A stretch of 41,971 nucleotides of DNA from Aquitalea magnusonii (GCF_003202035.1 NZ_QJKC01000026.1:1-41971); one strand, 5' to 3'; positions 1 to 8,795 are shown, counted from the first letter of the stretch. The notes: generated by a model from the sequence alone, not told the origin. Program-made: numbers and translations.

Positions 1-467
1 AGGGTTTAAGAAGCCCAGCGAAGCATTCTGGGAATGTTGCTTCAATCTGGATATCAGGATTCCAACCACCGTTGCACTTGGCTCTTGAAACCGCCACCCA
101 AAGAAAAGGCGACCCGCAGCGCGTCGAATTCCCGCCCCAGCCATGCCGCCCAGGGCGCGGCCGGAACTTGCGGCGCGCTAGCGTCGCGCCGCTGCGGACA
201 GCCGACCGCTTAAGACCCTGTGCGGCAAGTCTGGGCCGGCTTGCGCTGACGGGACCCGGTTGCGTTGCTTGTGTTTTGGCTTACGGGAAATAAGACCAGC
301 TGCAAGGTTATTTCCATCGTATTTGCTTTGGGTGATTGGACTAGGTTAGGGAGCCCCTTGATGCTGCTATCCATCAAAAATCCCTACCGCACCGACGCCA
401 CCCACGGGCCCCGTCAAGCATGCCGACGGGTGGCCGGGGCGAGGTGTTAAGCGCCTGCTTTGTCTGA

Positions 468-490
468 GCGATTTGACGTTAGCAAATCGC
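468..490. repeat. perfect 8-bp inverted repeat
   Basis: GCGATTTG and CAAATCGC flank a 7-nt loop. It lies in the gene-free start of the window, about 80 bp from the 14-bp palindrome. Confidence 0.55.
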
Positions 491-567
491 GAGTTCAGGC
501 GCGCCTCGCCGCGGTCAGGCCCCGGAGGGGAGCCGCAGGCCATGCTTGTGGGGTGGCCTTTAGGGAT

Positions 568-601
568 GAAAGGGATCTTTGGCCAAGCAAAGATCCCTTT
601 C
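568..601. repeat. perfect 14-bp inverted repeat
   Basis: The arms GAAAGGGATCTTTG and CAAAGATCCCTTTC are perfectly complementary around a GCCAAG loop. There is no gene end next to it and no T-tract, so an ordinary intrinsic terminator is unlikely. It could be a repeat-family palindrome or an RNA hairpin. Confidence 0.7.
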
Positions 602-821
602 CCGTCAGCCGCGCGGAAGCGGCAATGCAAAGCATCATCCGCACCGCGGATACAGTCTCGACCTGCACATCTTGCCAGTGTTTCTGCGGCCATCTAGCCT
701 TGCCGCTCCCGGCCGCGCTGTTTAGCCTTGACGCGTTGCACCTCAACAGCGCAACCGGGTTTGGCGACCTGACATTATCCGGATTGGAAATCATCCATCA
801 CCGCATTGACGGAGACTCGCC

Positions 822-1523
822 ATGTCCGCAGACAACAAAACCACGCAGCCCCCACCACCCCTCACCCTCTACTACCTAGGCAAACCCGTCCGCCTGCTGC
901 TGCACCAACAACACGGTTACCTCGCCGCCGCCGACATCAGGACGGTGATCGGCCCACGCCTGGGAAAACACATCCAGCAGCAACTGCACCCGCACAGCCA
1001 CTGGCTGCCCCGGCGCGGCCATGAACAAAAACTGCAATGCTGGCCATTGCCCGCCCTGCAACACACCCTGAGCCGCAGCCGCCAACCTGCGGCACAGCGC
1101 CTGCTGCGCTGGCTGAACCGGCAAGTCCTGCCGGCGCTGGCGCAGGGCAAGCTTGCCACCCCACGGCTGGAACAGGCGCTGGCCCTGTCGGTTGAGGCCG
1201 GCCAGCATATCAGCCATGCCATCCTGCGCGCGGTACTGGAACAAGCACAAGGCTGGCAGCATTCACACTGGCTGCTGACACTGCACTGCACCCCGCATCA
1301 CCGCTCTCGCCATGCACATGGGCGCCTGCTGGCACTGGACTGCCAGGTGCAGCCCTTGCAGGCGCTGGCCAGGCAGATTGCCCGGCCCAATGGCTTGTCG
1401 GCCAATAATGTCGACTTGTTGAGACTGGCGGCAGCTTGCCATCAGCAGCTGGCCCGGCGCATGGAGAAGCGGGCGTGGCAGGCACAGGCGGCGGAGCAGG
1501 GGATGTCCGCGCCATCGGACTGA
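822..1523 (+). CDS. BRO-N-like domain protein
   Basis: A 233-residue soluble protein. Residues about 10-115 resemble the BRO-N domain of phage antirepressors: an N-terminal GKPVRLLLHQQ strand, a Y-L-A-A-A-D-I segment, and a later stretch SRSRQPAAQRLLRWLNRQVLPAL-like that matches the 'RSRKPEAK.F.RWV..EVLP' signature of that family. The rest is Gln/Ala/His-rich and I do not recognise it. The start ATG has a GGAG motif 8 bases upstream. BRO-N proteins usually bind DNA and occur in prophages, but no other phage gene is visible here. It may be a domesticated or remnant copy. The family assignment is by pattern only. Confidence 0.6.
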   Translation: MSADNKTTQPPPPLTLYYLGKPVRLLLHQQHGYLAAADIRTVIGPRLGKHIQQQLHPHSHWLPRRGHEQKLQCWPLPALQHTLSRSRQPAAQRLLRWLNRQVLPALAQGKLATPRLEQALALSVEAGQHISHAILRAVLEQAQGWQHSHWLLTLHCTPHHRSRHAHGRLLALDCQVQPLQALARQIARPNGLSANNVDLLRLAAACHQQLARRMEKRAWQAQAAEQGMSAPSD

Positions 1524-1631
1524 GGGCTGGGCCGGCCATGGCTGTGCCTGCATGCCGCGTCCCGCTCCGGCCCTGCTGCGCCGGCGGTGGAGGGGGCGCT
1601 CCGTCCATGCCCCATCCCCAGCTGGGCTGGT

Positions 1632-2147
1632 TTATTGCGCCGATCCGAGCAAATGGCTGCGCAAGCTGGTGTCGCGGCTCTTGGCACTCAGCCAGATGGC
1701 AAAAAAGGACCGGGCAAAATCGGCGTCCTTGATCGCCGCGGTCATCCGTCCGTTGTGGTAGAAATTCACCCCCACGCCCGGCAGATACACGCCGGTCAGG
1801 CTGTCGCCCATCTCGACCTCATCAATGGCCTGCTCCAAGGCTGCTCGCCAGGCGGCCAGTTTTTCTGCCGGCAGGGCGGCACCCTGGATGCGCTGGATTT
1901 CATCCAGGCTGGTGTTGATCAGGCGTGATTTGGTGATGTGGTGGTGATAGGTCAGGCTGAGCGCAAAACGGTGGGCGGGGTCGAACGGCTTTTCCGCCAC
2001 CCACAGCCTGGCGGTGTAGATCGGCATGCCAAGAAACTGGTAGTCACCCTGTCCGACCAGCAGGGCGGGGGTGATGTCCTGCGACCAGTCGGCATGGGCA
2101 GGGCTGGAACACAGCAGCAACAGGCTCAAGAGCAGGCTACGTGGCAA
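1632..2147 (-). CDS. chalcone isomerase-like secreted protein
   Basis: About 171 residues. An N-terminal signal peptide (Leu-rich core, then S-S-P-A-H-A before the likely cleavage site) is followed by a chalcone-isomerase-like fold, with patterns typical of small bacterial periplasmic members: F-L-G-M-P-I-Y-T-A-R-L-W and a Y-L-P-G-V-G-V-N-F strand. The bacterial family generally lacks demonstrated isomerase activity, so the function is unknown. I chose a TTG start at 2147 because GGAG lies 6 bases before it and it places the signal peptide at the N-terminus. An ATG at 2216 in the same frame would add an unlikely Pro/Cys-rich 23-residue leader. It is convergent with the BRO-N-like gene, about 110 bp away. 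Confidence 0.7.
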   Translation of the reverse strand: MPRSLLLSLLLLCSSPAHADWSQDITPALLVGQGDYQFLGMPIYTARLWVAEKPFDPAHRFALSLTYHHHITKSRLINTSLDEIQRIQGAALPAEKLAAWRAALEQAIDEVEMGDSLTGVYLPGVGVNFYHNGRMTAAIKDADFARSFFAIWLSAKSRDTSLRSHLLGSAQ

Positions 2148-2408
2148 GGGCGGCTCCGTCGTCGTACAAGCAGGGCATGAATGAACCGGTCTGCGTTGAT
2201 GCGGCCGGATCGCCACAGGCTAACGCGCTGTTGTGACAGTCTGCTTGCAGCCGGCCATTTTGCCTTGTCTGCCCAGGGCCGGGTGGCTGATCCGCTGCAA
2301 AAACACAGCGTTCAATATCCTGGCATTAAGCGCAGGCGGCTTTCCCCTTACACTCTAGTCTGAGTCCATTCTTTGATCCCACCATCTTCCCAGTGCAAGG
2401 GCCCCGTC

Positions 2409-3104
2409 ATGACCGACCTTTCCGTCTATCCGATTACCCGCAAATGGCCAGCCAGCCACCCGGACCGGCTGCAACTGTATTCGCTGCCCACTCCCAATGG
2501 TGTGAAGGTATCCATCATGCTGGAGGAGTGCGCTCTGCCGTACGAGGCGCATCGGGTCAGTTTTGACAGCCAGGACCAGTTCAGCCCGGAATTCCTGTCA
2601 CTCAATCCCAATAACAAGATTCCGGCGATTCTGGATCCGCATGGTCCGGGCGGCCAGCCGCTGGCCTTGTTCGAATCCGGCGCCATCCTGCTGTATCTGG
2701 CCGAAAAGACCGGTCAATTCCTGCCGGCCGATCCGGCGCGGCGCTATGAAACCATCCAGTGGCTGATGTTCCAGATGGGTGGGGTGGGGCCGATGTTTGG
2801 CCAGCTGGGTTTCTTCCATGCCTTCGCCGGCAAGGAGTACGAGGACAAGCGCCCGCGCGACCGCTATGTGGCCGAGTCGCGCCGTTTGCTGGGGGTGCTG
2901 GACGCGCGGTTGCAAGGGCAGCACTGGATCATGGGCGATGACTACACCATTGCCGACATCGCCATCCTGCCCTGGGTGCGCAATCTGGTGGAGCGCTATG
3001 GCGCGGGTGATCTGGTGGGCTATGGCGATTTTGCCGAGGTGCAGCGCGTGCTGGCGGCCTTTGTCGCCCGTCCGGCCGTCGGGCGTGGGCTGCTTGTGCC
3101 GTAG
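2409..3104 (+). CDS. nu-class glutathione S-transferase
   Basis: A 231-residue cytosolic protein with an N-terminal thioredoxin-like GST domain (L-Y-S-L-P-T-P-N-G-V-K near residue 22; the ESGAI glutathione-binding motif near residue 100) and an all-helical C-terminal domain. The TPNG/NNKIPA pattern is typical of the YfcG/YghU type, which uses glutathione to reduce disulfides and organic hydroperoxides. The ATG start has AAGGG 8 bases upstream. A TTG 36 bases earlier in frame is less likely. A weak -35/-10 pair (TTAAGC, 17 bp, TACACT) lies at 2326-2354. The gene ends at a strong bidirectional terminator shared with the next, convergent gene. Confidence 0.9.
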   Translation: MTDLSVYPITRKWPASHPDRLQLYSLPTPNGVKVSIMLEECALPYEAHRVSFDSQDQFSPEFLSLNPNNKIPAILDPHGPGGQPLALFESGAILLYLAEKTGQFLPADPARRYETIQWLMFQMGGVGPMFGQLGFFHAFAGKEYEDKRPRDRYVAESRRLLGVLDARLQGQHWIMGDDYTIADIAILPWVRNLVERYGAGDLVGYGDFAEVQRVLAAFVARPAVGRGLLVP

Positions 3105-3140
3105 CCTGGCTGACTTTCCACTCTGCGCATCGCAGTGCAA

Positions 3141-3172
3141 ACAAAAATGGCCCGTGCGGGCCATTTTTGTTG
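3141..3172. terminator. bidirectional intrinsic terminator
   Basis: A perfect 13-bp stem, ACAAAAATGGCCC/GGGCCATTTTTGT, with a GTGC loop. It has A- and T-runs on opposite sides and sits between the convergent GST and YeaQ-family genes. Confidence 0.9.
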
Positions 3173-3189
3173 TGCAGGTCGGCCCGGCG

Positions 3190-3435
3190 CTAGCTGCGTT
3201 TGACCAGCCTGACCATCAGCAGCAGCACTACGGCGCCAATGGTGGCGACGATGATGCTGCCCACCATGCCGTCGCCCGCTCCTATGCCCAGGCTGCGAAA
3301 CAGAAATCCTCCCAGGTAGGCACCGATGATGCCGACCACCATGTCGCCGAACAGGCCCAGCCCTTCGCCTTTTACCAGCAAGCCGCCCAACCAGCCGGCG
3401 ATGATGCCGACCAGCAGAAACCAGATGAGATGCAT
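3190..3435 (-). CDS. GlsB/YeaQ/YmgE family membrane protein
   Basis: An 81-residue, very hydrophobic protein with three predicted membrane segments and glycine-rich motifs (GIIAGWLGG, GIIGAYLGG, GSIIVATIGA) typical of the transglycosylase-associated/YeaQ family. These small inner-membrane proteins are commonly linked to general stress responses, and their biochemical role is not established. The GGGAG motif 6 bases before the ATG supports the start. It is convergent with the GST gene and shares its terminator. Monocistronic. Confidence 0.88.
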   Translation of the reverse strand: MHLIWFLLVGIIAGWLGGLLVKGEGLGLFGDMVVGIIGAYLGGFLFRSLGIGAGDGMVGSIIVATIGAVVLLLMVRLVKRS

Positions 3436-3550
3436 GTTTTTCTCCCTGTGTGTCCGGGTTGTCTTGACCCGATGGCAGCAGCCTAGCAGGCTGTCGGTTT
3501 GCTTGCAATGCTTGAAAACAGTTGTTGCTATCTGTTTAATGTGCTGACGT

Positions 3551-3574
3551 AAAAAACCGGGGAAGCCCCCGGTT
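3551..3574 (-). terminator. intrinsic terminator of the parvulin gene
   Basis: An 8-bp stem AACCGGGG/CCCCGGTT with a 4-nt loop. Read on the minus strand it is followed by a run of T residues. It lies about 70 bp past the stop of the peptidyl-prolyl isomerase gene. Confidence 0.85.
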
Positions 3575-3641
3575 GTGCTGGCTGCTGCGCGCTGTCCGAC
3601 GTCGATACCGCGCCTGGCAGGCCGGCAGCGGGCATGGGCTG

Positions 3642-4376
3642 TTACAGTGCCGGCATGCTGTAGCCTTCGATCTTGGCTGCTTGTACCAGGCCAGCCAGGT
3701 ATTCATGCATGGCCTTGTTGCCGGCCATCTGGGTCAGGTATTGCTGCAGGCGTTCCTTGATGTCGTCAAAGCCGATCTGGCCGCCCTGGGTGCGTTCGTT
3801 GACCTGGATGATGTGATAACCGAACTGGGTCTGTACCAGGTTCGGGGTGATCTGGCCGGCTTCGGTGCTGAATACGGCTTGTTCGAATTCCGGCACCATC
3901 TGGCCACGGCCAAACTGGCCGAGGCTGCCGCCTTGCTGGCCGGACGGGCAGGTGGAGTGTTCACGGGCCAGGTCGGCAAAGCGGGACGGATTGGCTTGTA
4001 CTTCGGCCAGCACGCCTTCGGCCTTGGATTTGGCCAGCATATTGCCCAGCTCGTCGCCGGCACCCAGCGGGAACAGGATGTGGCTGGCCACGGCGGATTC
4101 GCCGCTGGCAAAGCGTTCCGGGAATTCGTCGTAGAAGGCGCGGCAGGTGGCTTCGTCCACCGGCTCTACCTGGATTTCCTTTTCCAGCAGGGCGCCGATG
4201 GCGGCGTTCGGATTGGCAGCATCCAGGCCTTCGGCCTTGGCTTTTTGCAGCAGCAGTTCGCGCAGGATCAGTTCTTGTACGGTGGCATCGCGCGGATTGG
4301 GCGCGTCTGCGTGGTTTTCCTGTTCAGCCTGCACCATGGCTTCGGTGATTTCGACGCCGTTTACGATAATGGCCAT
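3642..4376 (-). CDS. parvulin-type peptidyl-prolyl isomerase
   Basis: A 244-residue protein with an N-terminal helical region and one PpiC/parvulin domain at about residues 100-205. Visible signatures are A-S-H-I-L, F-A-D-L-A-R-E-H-S, G-G-S-L-G-Q-F-G-R-G-Q-M-V, P-E-F-E-Q-A-V-F and F-G-Y-H-I-I-Q-V. These proteins catalyse cis-trans isomerisation of prolyl bonds during folding. No signal peptide is evident from the chosen ATG, which has AGGAAA about 7 bases upstream, so a cytoplasmic location is likely; some relatives are periplasmic. It is monocistronic and divergent from the ferric reductase gene. Confidence 0.88.
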   Translation of the reverse strand: MAIIVNGVEITEAMVQAEQENHADAPNPRDATVQELILRELLLQKAKAEGLDAANPNAAIGALLEKEIQVEPVDEATCRAFYDEFPERFASGESAVASHILFPLGAGDELGNMLAKSKAEGVLAEVQANPSRFADLAREHSTCPSGQQGGSLGQFGRGQMVPEFEQAVFSTEAGQITPNLVQTQFGYHIIQVNERTQGGQIGFDDIKERLQQYLTQMAGNKAMHEYLAGLVQAAKIEGYSMPAL

Positions 4377-4506
4377 GTGATTTTCCTGTGTGGGAGGGTA
4401 AGTGAGACGCTGCAAAATGTACGGCGTAGTGAAGTAGGGCATTAAATGGGGCTGCGGGGGCGGATGTCAATAGTGGCTAGTGATTCCGCCGGTGTTTGCT
4501 GCAAAT

Positions 4507-4521
4507 TGCTAATCATTGTTA
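4507..4521. promoter_or_regulatory. candidate Fur box
   Basis: TGCTAATCATTGTTA matches the 7-1-7 Fur consensus TGATAATNATTATCA at 11 of the 14 defined positions. It lies about 110 bp before a ferric-reductase-like gene, the kind of gene Fur often represses. This is a pattern match only. Confidence 0.5.
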
Positions 4522-4629
4522 ATGCTGCGCCCGGCTTATTACAAAAACACATTTGCTGCGGCCAGCTTAAGCAGCAGTTCATCCGCGGGCGTTTCAATGT
4601 CGGGTATCGCAAGTACAAGGATGCCGGGC

Positions 4630-5934
4630 ATGTATCGATTCCGCTGGAAAACCCACCCCCTTGCCACAGCCATGCTGCTGATGGCGCTGGCCTTTCTGTT
4701 GTGTCACGCGCTGACTATCCCCTGGCCGGACAATTACTTTGCCTGGCGGCATGAGCTGATGCTGCTCAGCGGCGTCGAGCTGATCATGCTGATGTCGCTG
4801 GGCATGCTCTTGGGCATGCGTCCGCTGTGGCTGGAAAAACTGTGGGGCGGGCTGGACAAGCTCTATGGCTTGCATCGCCGGCTGGGCATTGCCGCCGGAC
4901 TGATGCTGTCGGCGCACTGGCTGCTCGACCTGTCGCCGCGGTGGCTGATCCAGCTGGGACTGATTGCACCCAAGGCACGGCATGCCGGCCCACATCTGTT
5001 TTCCTGGACGGCGCTGGCCAAACAGGTGGGCGAGTGGGCGGCCTGGGCGGTGCTGGGCCTGGTGATCATCGCCTTGCTGCGCATGGTGCCGTATGGCTTC
5101 TGGCGCAAGCTGCACAAGCTGTTTGCCCCGGTATACCTGATGGGGGCTTTTCATAGCGCCATCCTGATTCCGCTGTCTTTCTGGTGGACGCCATTGGGCT
5201 GGCTGCTGGCCTTGCTGCTGCTGGTGGGGGGCTATGCCGCGCTGCTTTCCCTGCGGCGCAAGGTGGGCAGCCTGCAACGGCACGTCGGCATCATCACGGC
5301 GGTGGAGAGTTTGCCGGGCAATATGCTGGAGCTGCGTTGCGCCGTGCCGCGCTGGCCCGGTCACCAGGCCGGTCAGTTTGCCCTGCTGCAGCTGGATGCC
5401 GTGGAAGGCGCCCATCCCTTCACCATTGCCTCTGCCTGGCAGGGGCAGGGTGAGCTGCGCTTTGTCATCAAGGCTTTGGGCGATTACACCCGCAGTTTGC
5501 CTGGCCGGCTGCAGCCGGGGGCCGAAGTGGTGCTGGAGGGGCCGTATGGTGGCTTTACCGGGACACGGGACGGACTTGCCGCGCAAGGCGCCCAAGTGTG
5601 GGTGGCCGGCGGTGTGGGGGTGACGCCCTTTCTGGCCTGGTTGCAGGCGCAGTGGCAGCCACTGCCCGCGCCGGTGGATTTCTTTTATTGCGTGCGCCAT
5701 GCCGGTGAGGCCGTCAGGCTGGACGAGCTGCGCCATGCGTGTGCGCGGCTGGGGGTACGGCTGCATCTGCTGGAAAGCGCGCATGGCCAGCGCCTGACTG
5801 CGCAGGCCTTGCCGGCGACGGCGGCTGATGTGTGGTTTTGCGGGCCGGAGGGACTGGGGCAGAGCCTGCAGCGCCAGCTGGCCAGTCGCCCGCAGCCGCC
5901 GCGTTTCCACCACGAGGCGTTTTCGCTGCGCTAG
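4630..5934 (+). CDS. ferric reductase-like transmembrane flavoprotein
   Basis: A 434-residue protein. The N-terminal half has about six membrane helices with paired histidines (H82, H96 and H162, H175) placed like the heme ligands of the ferric-reductase/NADPH-oxidase family. The C-terminal half is a ferredoxin-NADP-reductase-type FAD/NAD module: the HPFTIAS FAD motif at residues 262-268, an LEGPYGGF phosphate-binding segment and AGGVGVTPF for NAD(P). It likely passes electrons from NAD(P)H across the inner membrane, possibly to ferric iron. The start at 4630 is chosen for AAGGA 8 bases upstream; an ATG 9 bases earlier has poor spacing. Upstream is a Fur-box-like site. It ends 15 bp from the convergent GGDEF gene. 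Confidence 0.82.
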   Translation: MYRFRWKTHPLATAMLLMALAFLLCHALTIPWPDNYFAWRHELMLLSGVELIMLMSLGMLLGMRPLWLEKLWGGLDKLYGLHRRLGIAAGLMLSAHWLLDLSPRWLIQLGLIAPKARHAGPHLFSWTALAKQVGEWAAWAVLGLVIIALLRMVPYGFWRKLHKLFAPVYLMGAFHSAILIPLSFWWTPLGWLLALLLLVGGYAALLSLRRKVGSLQRHVGIITAVESLPGNMLELRCAVPRWPGHQAGQFALLQLDAVEGAHPFTIASAWQGQGELRFVIKALGDYTRSLPGRLQPGAEVVLEGPYGGFTGTRDGLAAQGAQVWVAGGVGVTPFLAWLQAQWQPLPAPVDFFYCVRHAGEAVRLDELRHACARLGVRLHLLESAHGQRLTAQALPATAADVWFCGPEGLGQSLQRQLASRPQPPRFHHEAFSLR

Positions 5935-5949
5935 GCGTGGAGGAGGCGG

Positions 5950-6957
5950 CTAGAACAGGTCGATATCGCCGCTGGCGACGGTAGCCTGCGCGACGAAGCC
6001 CTGCTGTTGCAGGGCTTCAAACTGGTTGACCTGGTTGCGGCCATGGGTTTTGGAGTGGTACAGCGCCTTGTCGGCGCGGTCGATGACCTGGGCAGGTACA
6101 AAACATTGGTCGAGCCGGGTGAAGCCTATGCTGACCGTGACCTGCCCCACCTGCGGGAAGGGCTGATTGGAGATGCGCTCACAAAAGCCTTCCAGGATGG
6201 CCTGGGCCTTTTCTGCGCTGACCGCGCGGAACAGGATGGCAAATTCCTCGCCGCCATAGCGGTACAGGCCGTCTTCTTCGCCAAAGAACTGCTGCATGCG
6301 CTGTGCCAGCATCAGCAGTACCTCGTCGCCGATGATGTGGCCGTAGCTGTCATTGACCTGCTTGAAGTGATCGATGTCCAGCAGGGCGAGAAAGGGCAGC
6401 CGGGGCAATTCCGCATGCTGGCTGGCCACCAGGGTGTAGAGCTGGGCATCGAACTTGCGGCGGTTGTTCAGCCCGGTCAGCGTATCGCTGTCCGAGGCGT
6501 GCAGCAGGTTGAGGAAGTTTTCGTGAATGCGTGCCAGTGCCAGCAGCAGGGTGTGGTCGACTGCCGTGTCGTGATTGGGCGTGAGCATCAGCAGCGCCAC
6601 CACCTGGTTGACCTGGTAGAGCGGCACGCACAGGCCGGTTTCGGTCTGGTAAACCGGCTGGCGTTCTTCCTGCTGCAGCAGGATGCGCAGTATCTTGCCG
6701 CCGGGCAAGGCCCAGGGCGGGTTTGCCTGCCCGGCCTGGTCGGACTGGTCCAGCTGGATGCGCCACCAGGGATGGCCATCGATCCAGCGGCAGCTGTAGA
6801 GCGCCACGGTGCAGTCTGGCATCAATTCGCGCAGCGTGGTCAGCAGGCTGACTTCCAGCGTCTTGCGTTCGCGCTGGGCCGTCAGCTCGACCAGGCTGTC
6901 CAGTATTTCCGGGATGGGAGAGCCTGTTGGCATGGTGTCCGGGGTGGTCCTGCTCAT
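5950..6957 (-). CDS. GGDEF diguanylate cyclase
   Basis: About 335 residues. The N-terminal 150 residues look like a GAF-type sensory region without membrane helices. The C-terminal GGDEF domain starts at D-T-L-T-G-L-N-N-R-R (about 159) and contains LLDIDHFKQVND, GHxxGDEVL and the active-site GGEEF at residues 235-239. It should make c-di-GMP from two GTP. The product-inhibition I-site RxxD normally found just upstream appears degenerate (GEED). The start is uncertain: ATGs at 6993, 6957 and 6933 all lack a good ribosome binding site. Monocistronic, separated from dut by about 125 bp on the same strand. Confidence 0.88.
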   Translation of the reverse strand: MSRTTPDTMPTGSPIPEILDSLVELTAQRERKTLEVSLLTTLRELMPDCTVALYSCRWIDGHPWWRIQLDQSDQAGQANPPWALPGGKILRILLQQEERQPVYQTETGLCVPLYQVNQVVALLMLTPNHDTAVDHTLLLALARIHENFLNLLHASDSDTLTGLNNRRKFDAQLYTLVASQHAELPRLPFLALLDIDHFKQVNDSYGHIIGDEVLLMLAQRMQQFFGEEDGLYRYGGEEFAILFRAVSAEKAQAILEGFCERISNQPFPQVGQVTVSIGFTRLDQCFVPAQVIDRADKALYHSKTHGRNQVNQFEALQQQGFVAQATVASGDIDLF

Positions 6958-7044
6958 TTTGATGGTGGTGGCCGGCTCGCAGGCGGCATTCATGACAAGG
7001 AGATGAATGCAGTATATGCACGGCAGGCGGGTTTTTCCATGTCG

Positions 7045-7075
7045 GGGACGGCCATCTTGCAAGCCTGGCCGTCCC
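7045..7075 (-). terminator. hairpin downstream of dut
   Basis: A perfect 10-bp stem, GGGACGGCCA/TGGCCGTCCC, with an 11-nt loop, just past the dut stop. There is no strong T-run directly after the stem, so terminator function is only probable. Confidence 0.5.
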
Positions 7076-7083
7076 GCTTTGCT

Positions 7084-7536
7084 TCAGCTGCGGCCGGTGC
7101 TGCCAAAACCGCCTTCGCCGCGTTCGGACTGGCTGAAATCATCCACCAGATTGAACTGCACCTGTACCACCGGCACGATGATCATCTGGGCGATGCGCTC
7201 CAGCGGTGCCAGGCGGAAGGCGGTATGGCCGCGGTTCCACACCGACACGAACAGCTGGCCCTGGTAGTCGGAATCGATCAGTCCCACCAGGTTGCCCAGC
7301 ACGATGCCGTGCTTGTGACCCAGGCCGGAGCGCGGCAGGATCATGGCGGCGAGCTTGGGATCGGCAATGTGGATGGCCATGCCGGTGGGCACCAGCTGGG
7401 TTTCACCCGGTGCAATCAGCAGGTCCTTGTCGATGGCGGCGCGCAGGTCGAGGCCGGCGGAGCCGGGCGTGGCGTAGTCGGGGAGGTTGTCGTGCAGGCG
7501 CGGGTCCAGCACTTTGACGTCTACAACAGGTTTCAT
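7084..7536 (-). CDS. dut: dUTP diphosphatase
   Basis: A 150-residue protein with all five trimeric dUTPase motifs in order: [25 protein letters not shown] with the catalytic Asp region, RIAQMIIVP and the C-terminal [11 protein letters not shown]-loop-like arm. It hydrolyses dUTP to dUMP and pyrophosphate, keeping uracil out of DNA and feeding thymidylate synthesis. It lies about 80 bp after coaBC on the same strand, the common bacterial coaBC-dut arrangement, so co-transcription is likely. Length and motif spacing are normal for the family. Confidence 0.97.
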   Translation of the reverse strand: MKPVVDVKVLDPRLHDNLPDYATPGSAGLDLRAAIDKDLLIAPGETQLVPTGMAIHIADPKLAAMILPRSGLGHKHGIVLGNLVGLIDSDYQGQLFVSVWNRGHTAFRLAPLERIAQMIIVPVVQVQFNLVDDFSQSERGEGGFGSTGRS

Positions 7537-7616
7537 GATGGTTTTCCTGCAATAAGGAGTGGGCAGGCAGGCGCGCTGGCCTGCCTTGTCTAGGCATGTC
7601 GTCCGGAGGTTGCGAC

Positions 7617-8795
7617 TCAGCGGTTCAGCAGGGCGGCCAGATGCTCGACGATGGCCCTGGCCACGGCAGGCTTGGGCATGTCCGGTAGCGCATGCTCACC
7701 GGCATCATCCAGCAGCACCACCTGGTTGCTATCCGCACCCATGGCGTGTTGCGCCAGATTGGCCACCAGCAGCGGCAGCCGTTTTTTCTTGCGTTTGCGC
7801 TCGGCAAACTCCAGCAGGTTCTGGCTTTCGGCGGCAAAGCCGACACAGAACGGCGCCGCCGGCAGGCTGGCGACGGTAGCCAGGATGTCCGGGTTTTCTT
7901 CCAGTTCGATCTGCGGCAGGCCGGCTTCTTTCTTGATCTTGTGCGCGGAGCGGTTTTTCACCCGGTAGTCCGCCACGGCGGCAACCGCGATGAAGATGTC
8001 GGCCCGGCCCACTTCCTGCATCACGCTATCGTGCATCTGGCGCGCGCTGTCGACATTGATGCGCGTCATGCCGATGGGGGCCGGCATGCCGGTCGGGCCG
8101 GAAATCAGTGTGACTTCGGCACCGGCATCACGGCAGGCGCGCGCCAGGGCATAACCCATCTTGCCGGAGCTGATATTGGTGATGCCGCGCACGGTGTCGA
8201 TGGCTTCATAAGTGGGGCCGGCGGTCAGCACCACCTTTTTGCCGGCCAGGCTTTTGGCCGCGAAGAAACCTTCCAGCATTTCGGCGAGGTCTTCCGGCTC
8301 CAGCATGCGGCCTTCGCCCACTTCGCCACAGGCCTGCTCGCCGGAGGCCGGCCCCCATACCGCCACGCCGTCGGCGCGCAGCTGGGCGACATTGCGCTGG
8401 GTGGGCGGGTTCTGCCACATCTGGCGGTTCATGGCCGGTGCCACGATCAGCGGACAGGTCCGGGCGGCCGCCAGGGTGGACATGAGGTCGTCGCTGACGC
8501 CATGGGCCAGCTTGTAGAGCAGATTGGTACTGGCCGGGGCAATCAGGAACACATCGGCGCGGCGCGACAATTCGATGTGCGCCATGGCGTTGTCCGGGCG
8601 CGGGTCCCACAAATCACTGTAGACGGCATGGCCGGACAGGGCCTGAAAGGTCAGCGGGGTAACAAAACGGGTGGCTGCCTCGGTCATCACCACCTCGACC
8701 TGATGGCCGGCCTTGACCAGCAGGCGGGTCAGTTCGGCGGCCTTGTAGGCGGCAATGCCGCCGCTCACGCCAAGCAGGATGCGTCTGGCTGTCAT
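7617..8795 (-). CDS. coaBC: bifunctional CoaBC (PPCDC/PPC synthetase)
   Basis: A 392-residue flavoprotein. The N-terminal CoaC domain (about 1-185) has [11 protein letters not shown], the catalytic His in M-A-H-I-E-L, P-A-M-N-x-x-M-W and the active-site Cys in [11 protein letters not shown]; it decarboxylates phosphopantothenoylcysteine. The C-terminal CoaB domain has [22 protein letters not shown] and the lysine-rich [10 protein letters not shown] substrate loop; it ligates cysteine to phosphopantothenate. The enzyme thus performs two consecutive steps of coenzyme A synthesis. The ATG at 8795 with GAGAAG upstream fits the family N-terminus better than an ATG 75 bases earlier. It is divergent from radC. 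Confidence 0.96.
   Translation of the reverse strand: MTARRILLGVSGGIAAYKAAELTRLLVKAGHQVEVVMTEAATRFVTPLTFQALSGHAVYSDLWDPRPDNAMAHIELSRRADVFLIAPASTNLLYKLAHGVSDDLMSTLAAARTCPLIVAPAMNRQMWQNPPTQRNVAQLRADGVAVWGPASGEQACGEVGEGRMLEPEDLAEMLEGFFAAKSLAGKKVVLTAGPTYEAIDTVRGITNISSGKMGYALARACRDAGAEVTLISGPTGMPAPIGMTRINVDSARQMHDSVMQEVGRADIFIAVAAVADYRVKNRSAHKIKKEAGLPQIELEENPDILATVASLPAAPFCVGFAAESQNLLEFAERKRKKKRLPLLVANLAQHAMGADSNQVVLLDDAGEHALPDMPKPAVARAIVEHLAALLNR

Larger units (their letters stand above)
1..821. other. gene-free, hairpin-rich region
   Basis: I find no convincing coding region here. The short open frames lack ribosome binding sites and have low-complexity, arginine/proline-rich translations. The stretch holds at least three perfect inverted repeats: 410-430 (6-bp arms), 468-490 (8-bp arms) and 568-601 (14-bp arms, 6-nt loop). 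None is followed by a T-run in the plus direction. The composition is uneven, mixing GC-rich blocks with AT-richer ones. It could be a degenerate repeat, an element remnant or a structured intergenic region. No homology can be claimed from the sequence alone. Confidence 0.5.

Noticed and set aside
460-879. A 139-codon open frame in the gene-free start region
   Set aside because: No ribosome binding site, irregular composition, spans the 14-bp hairpin and overlaps the start of the BRO-N-like gene.
6007-7593. A 528-codon open frame on the plus strand opposite the GGDEF and dut genes
   Set aside because: It is antisense to two well-supported genes; its translation is Gly/His/Gln-rich, resembles no family and results from the GC-rich codon pattern.
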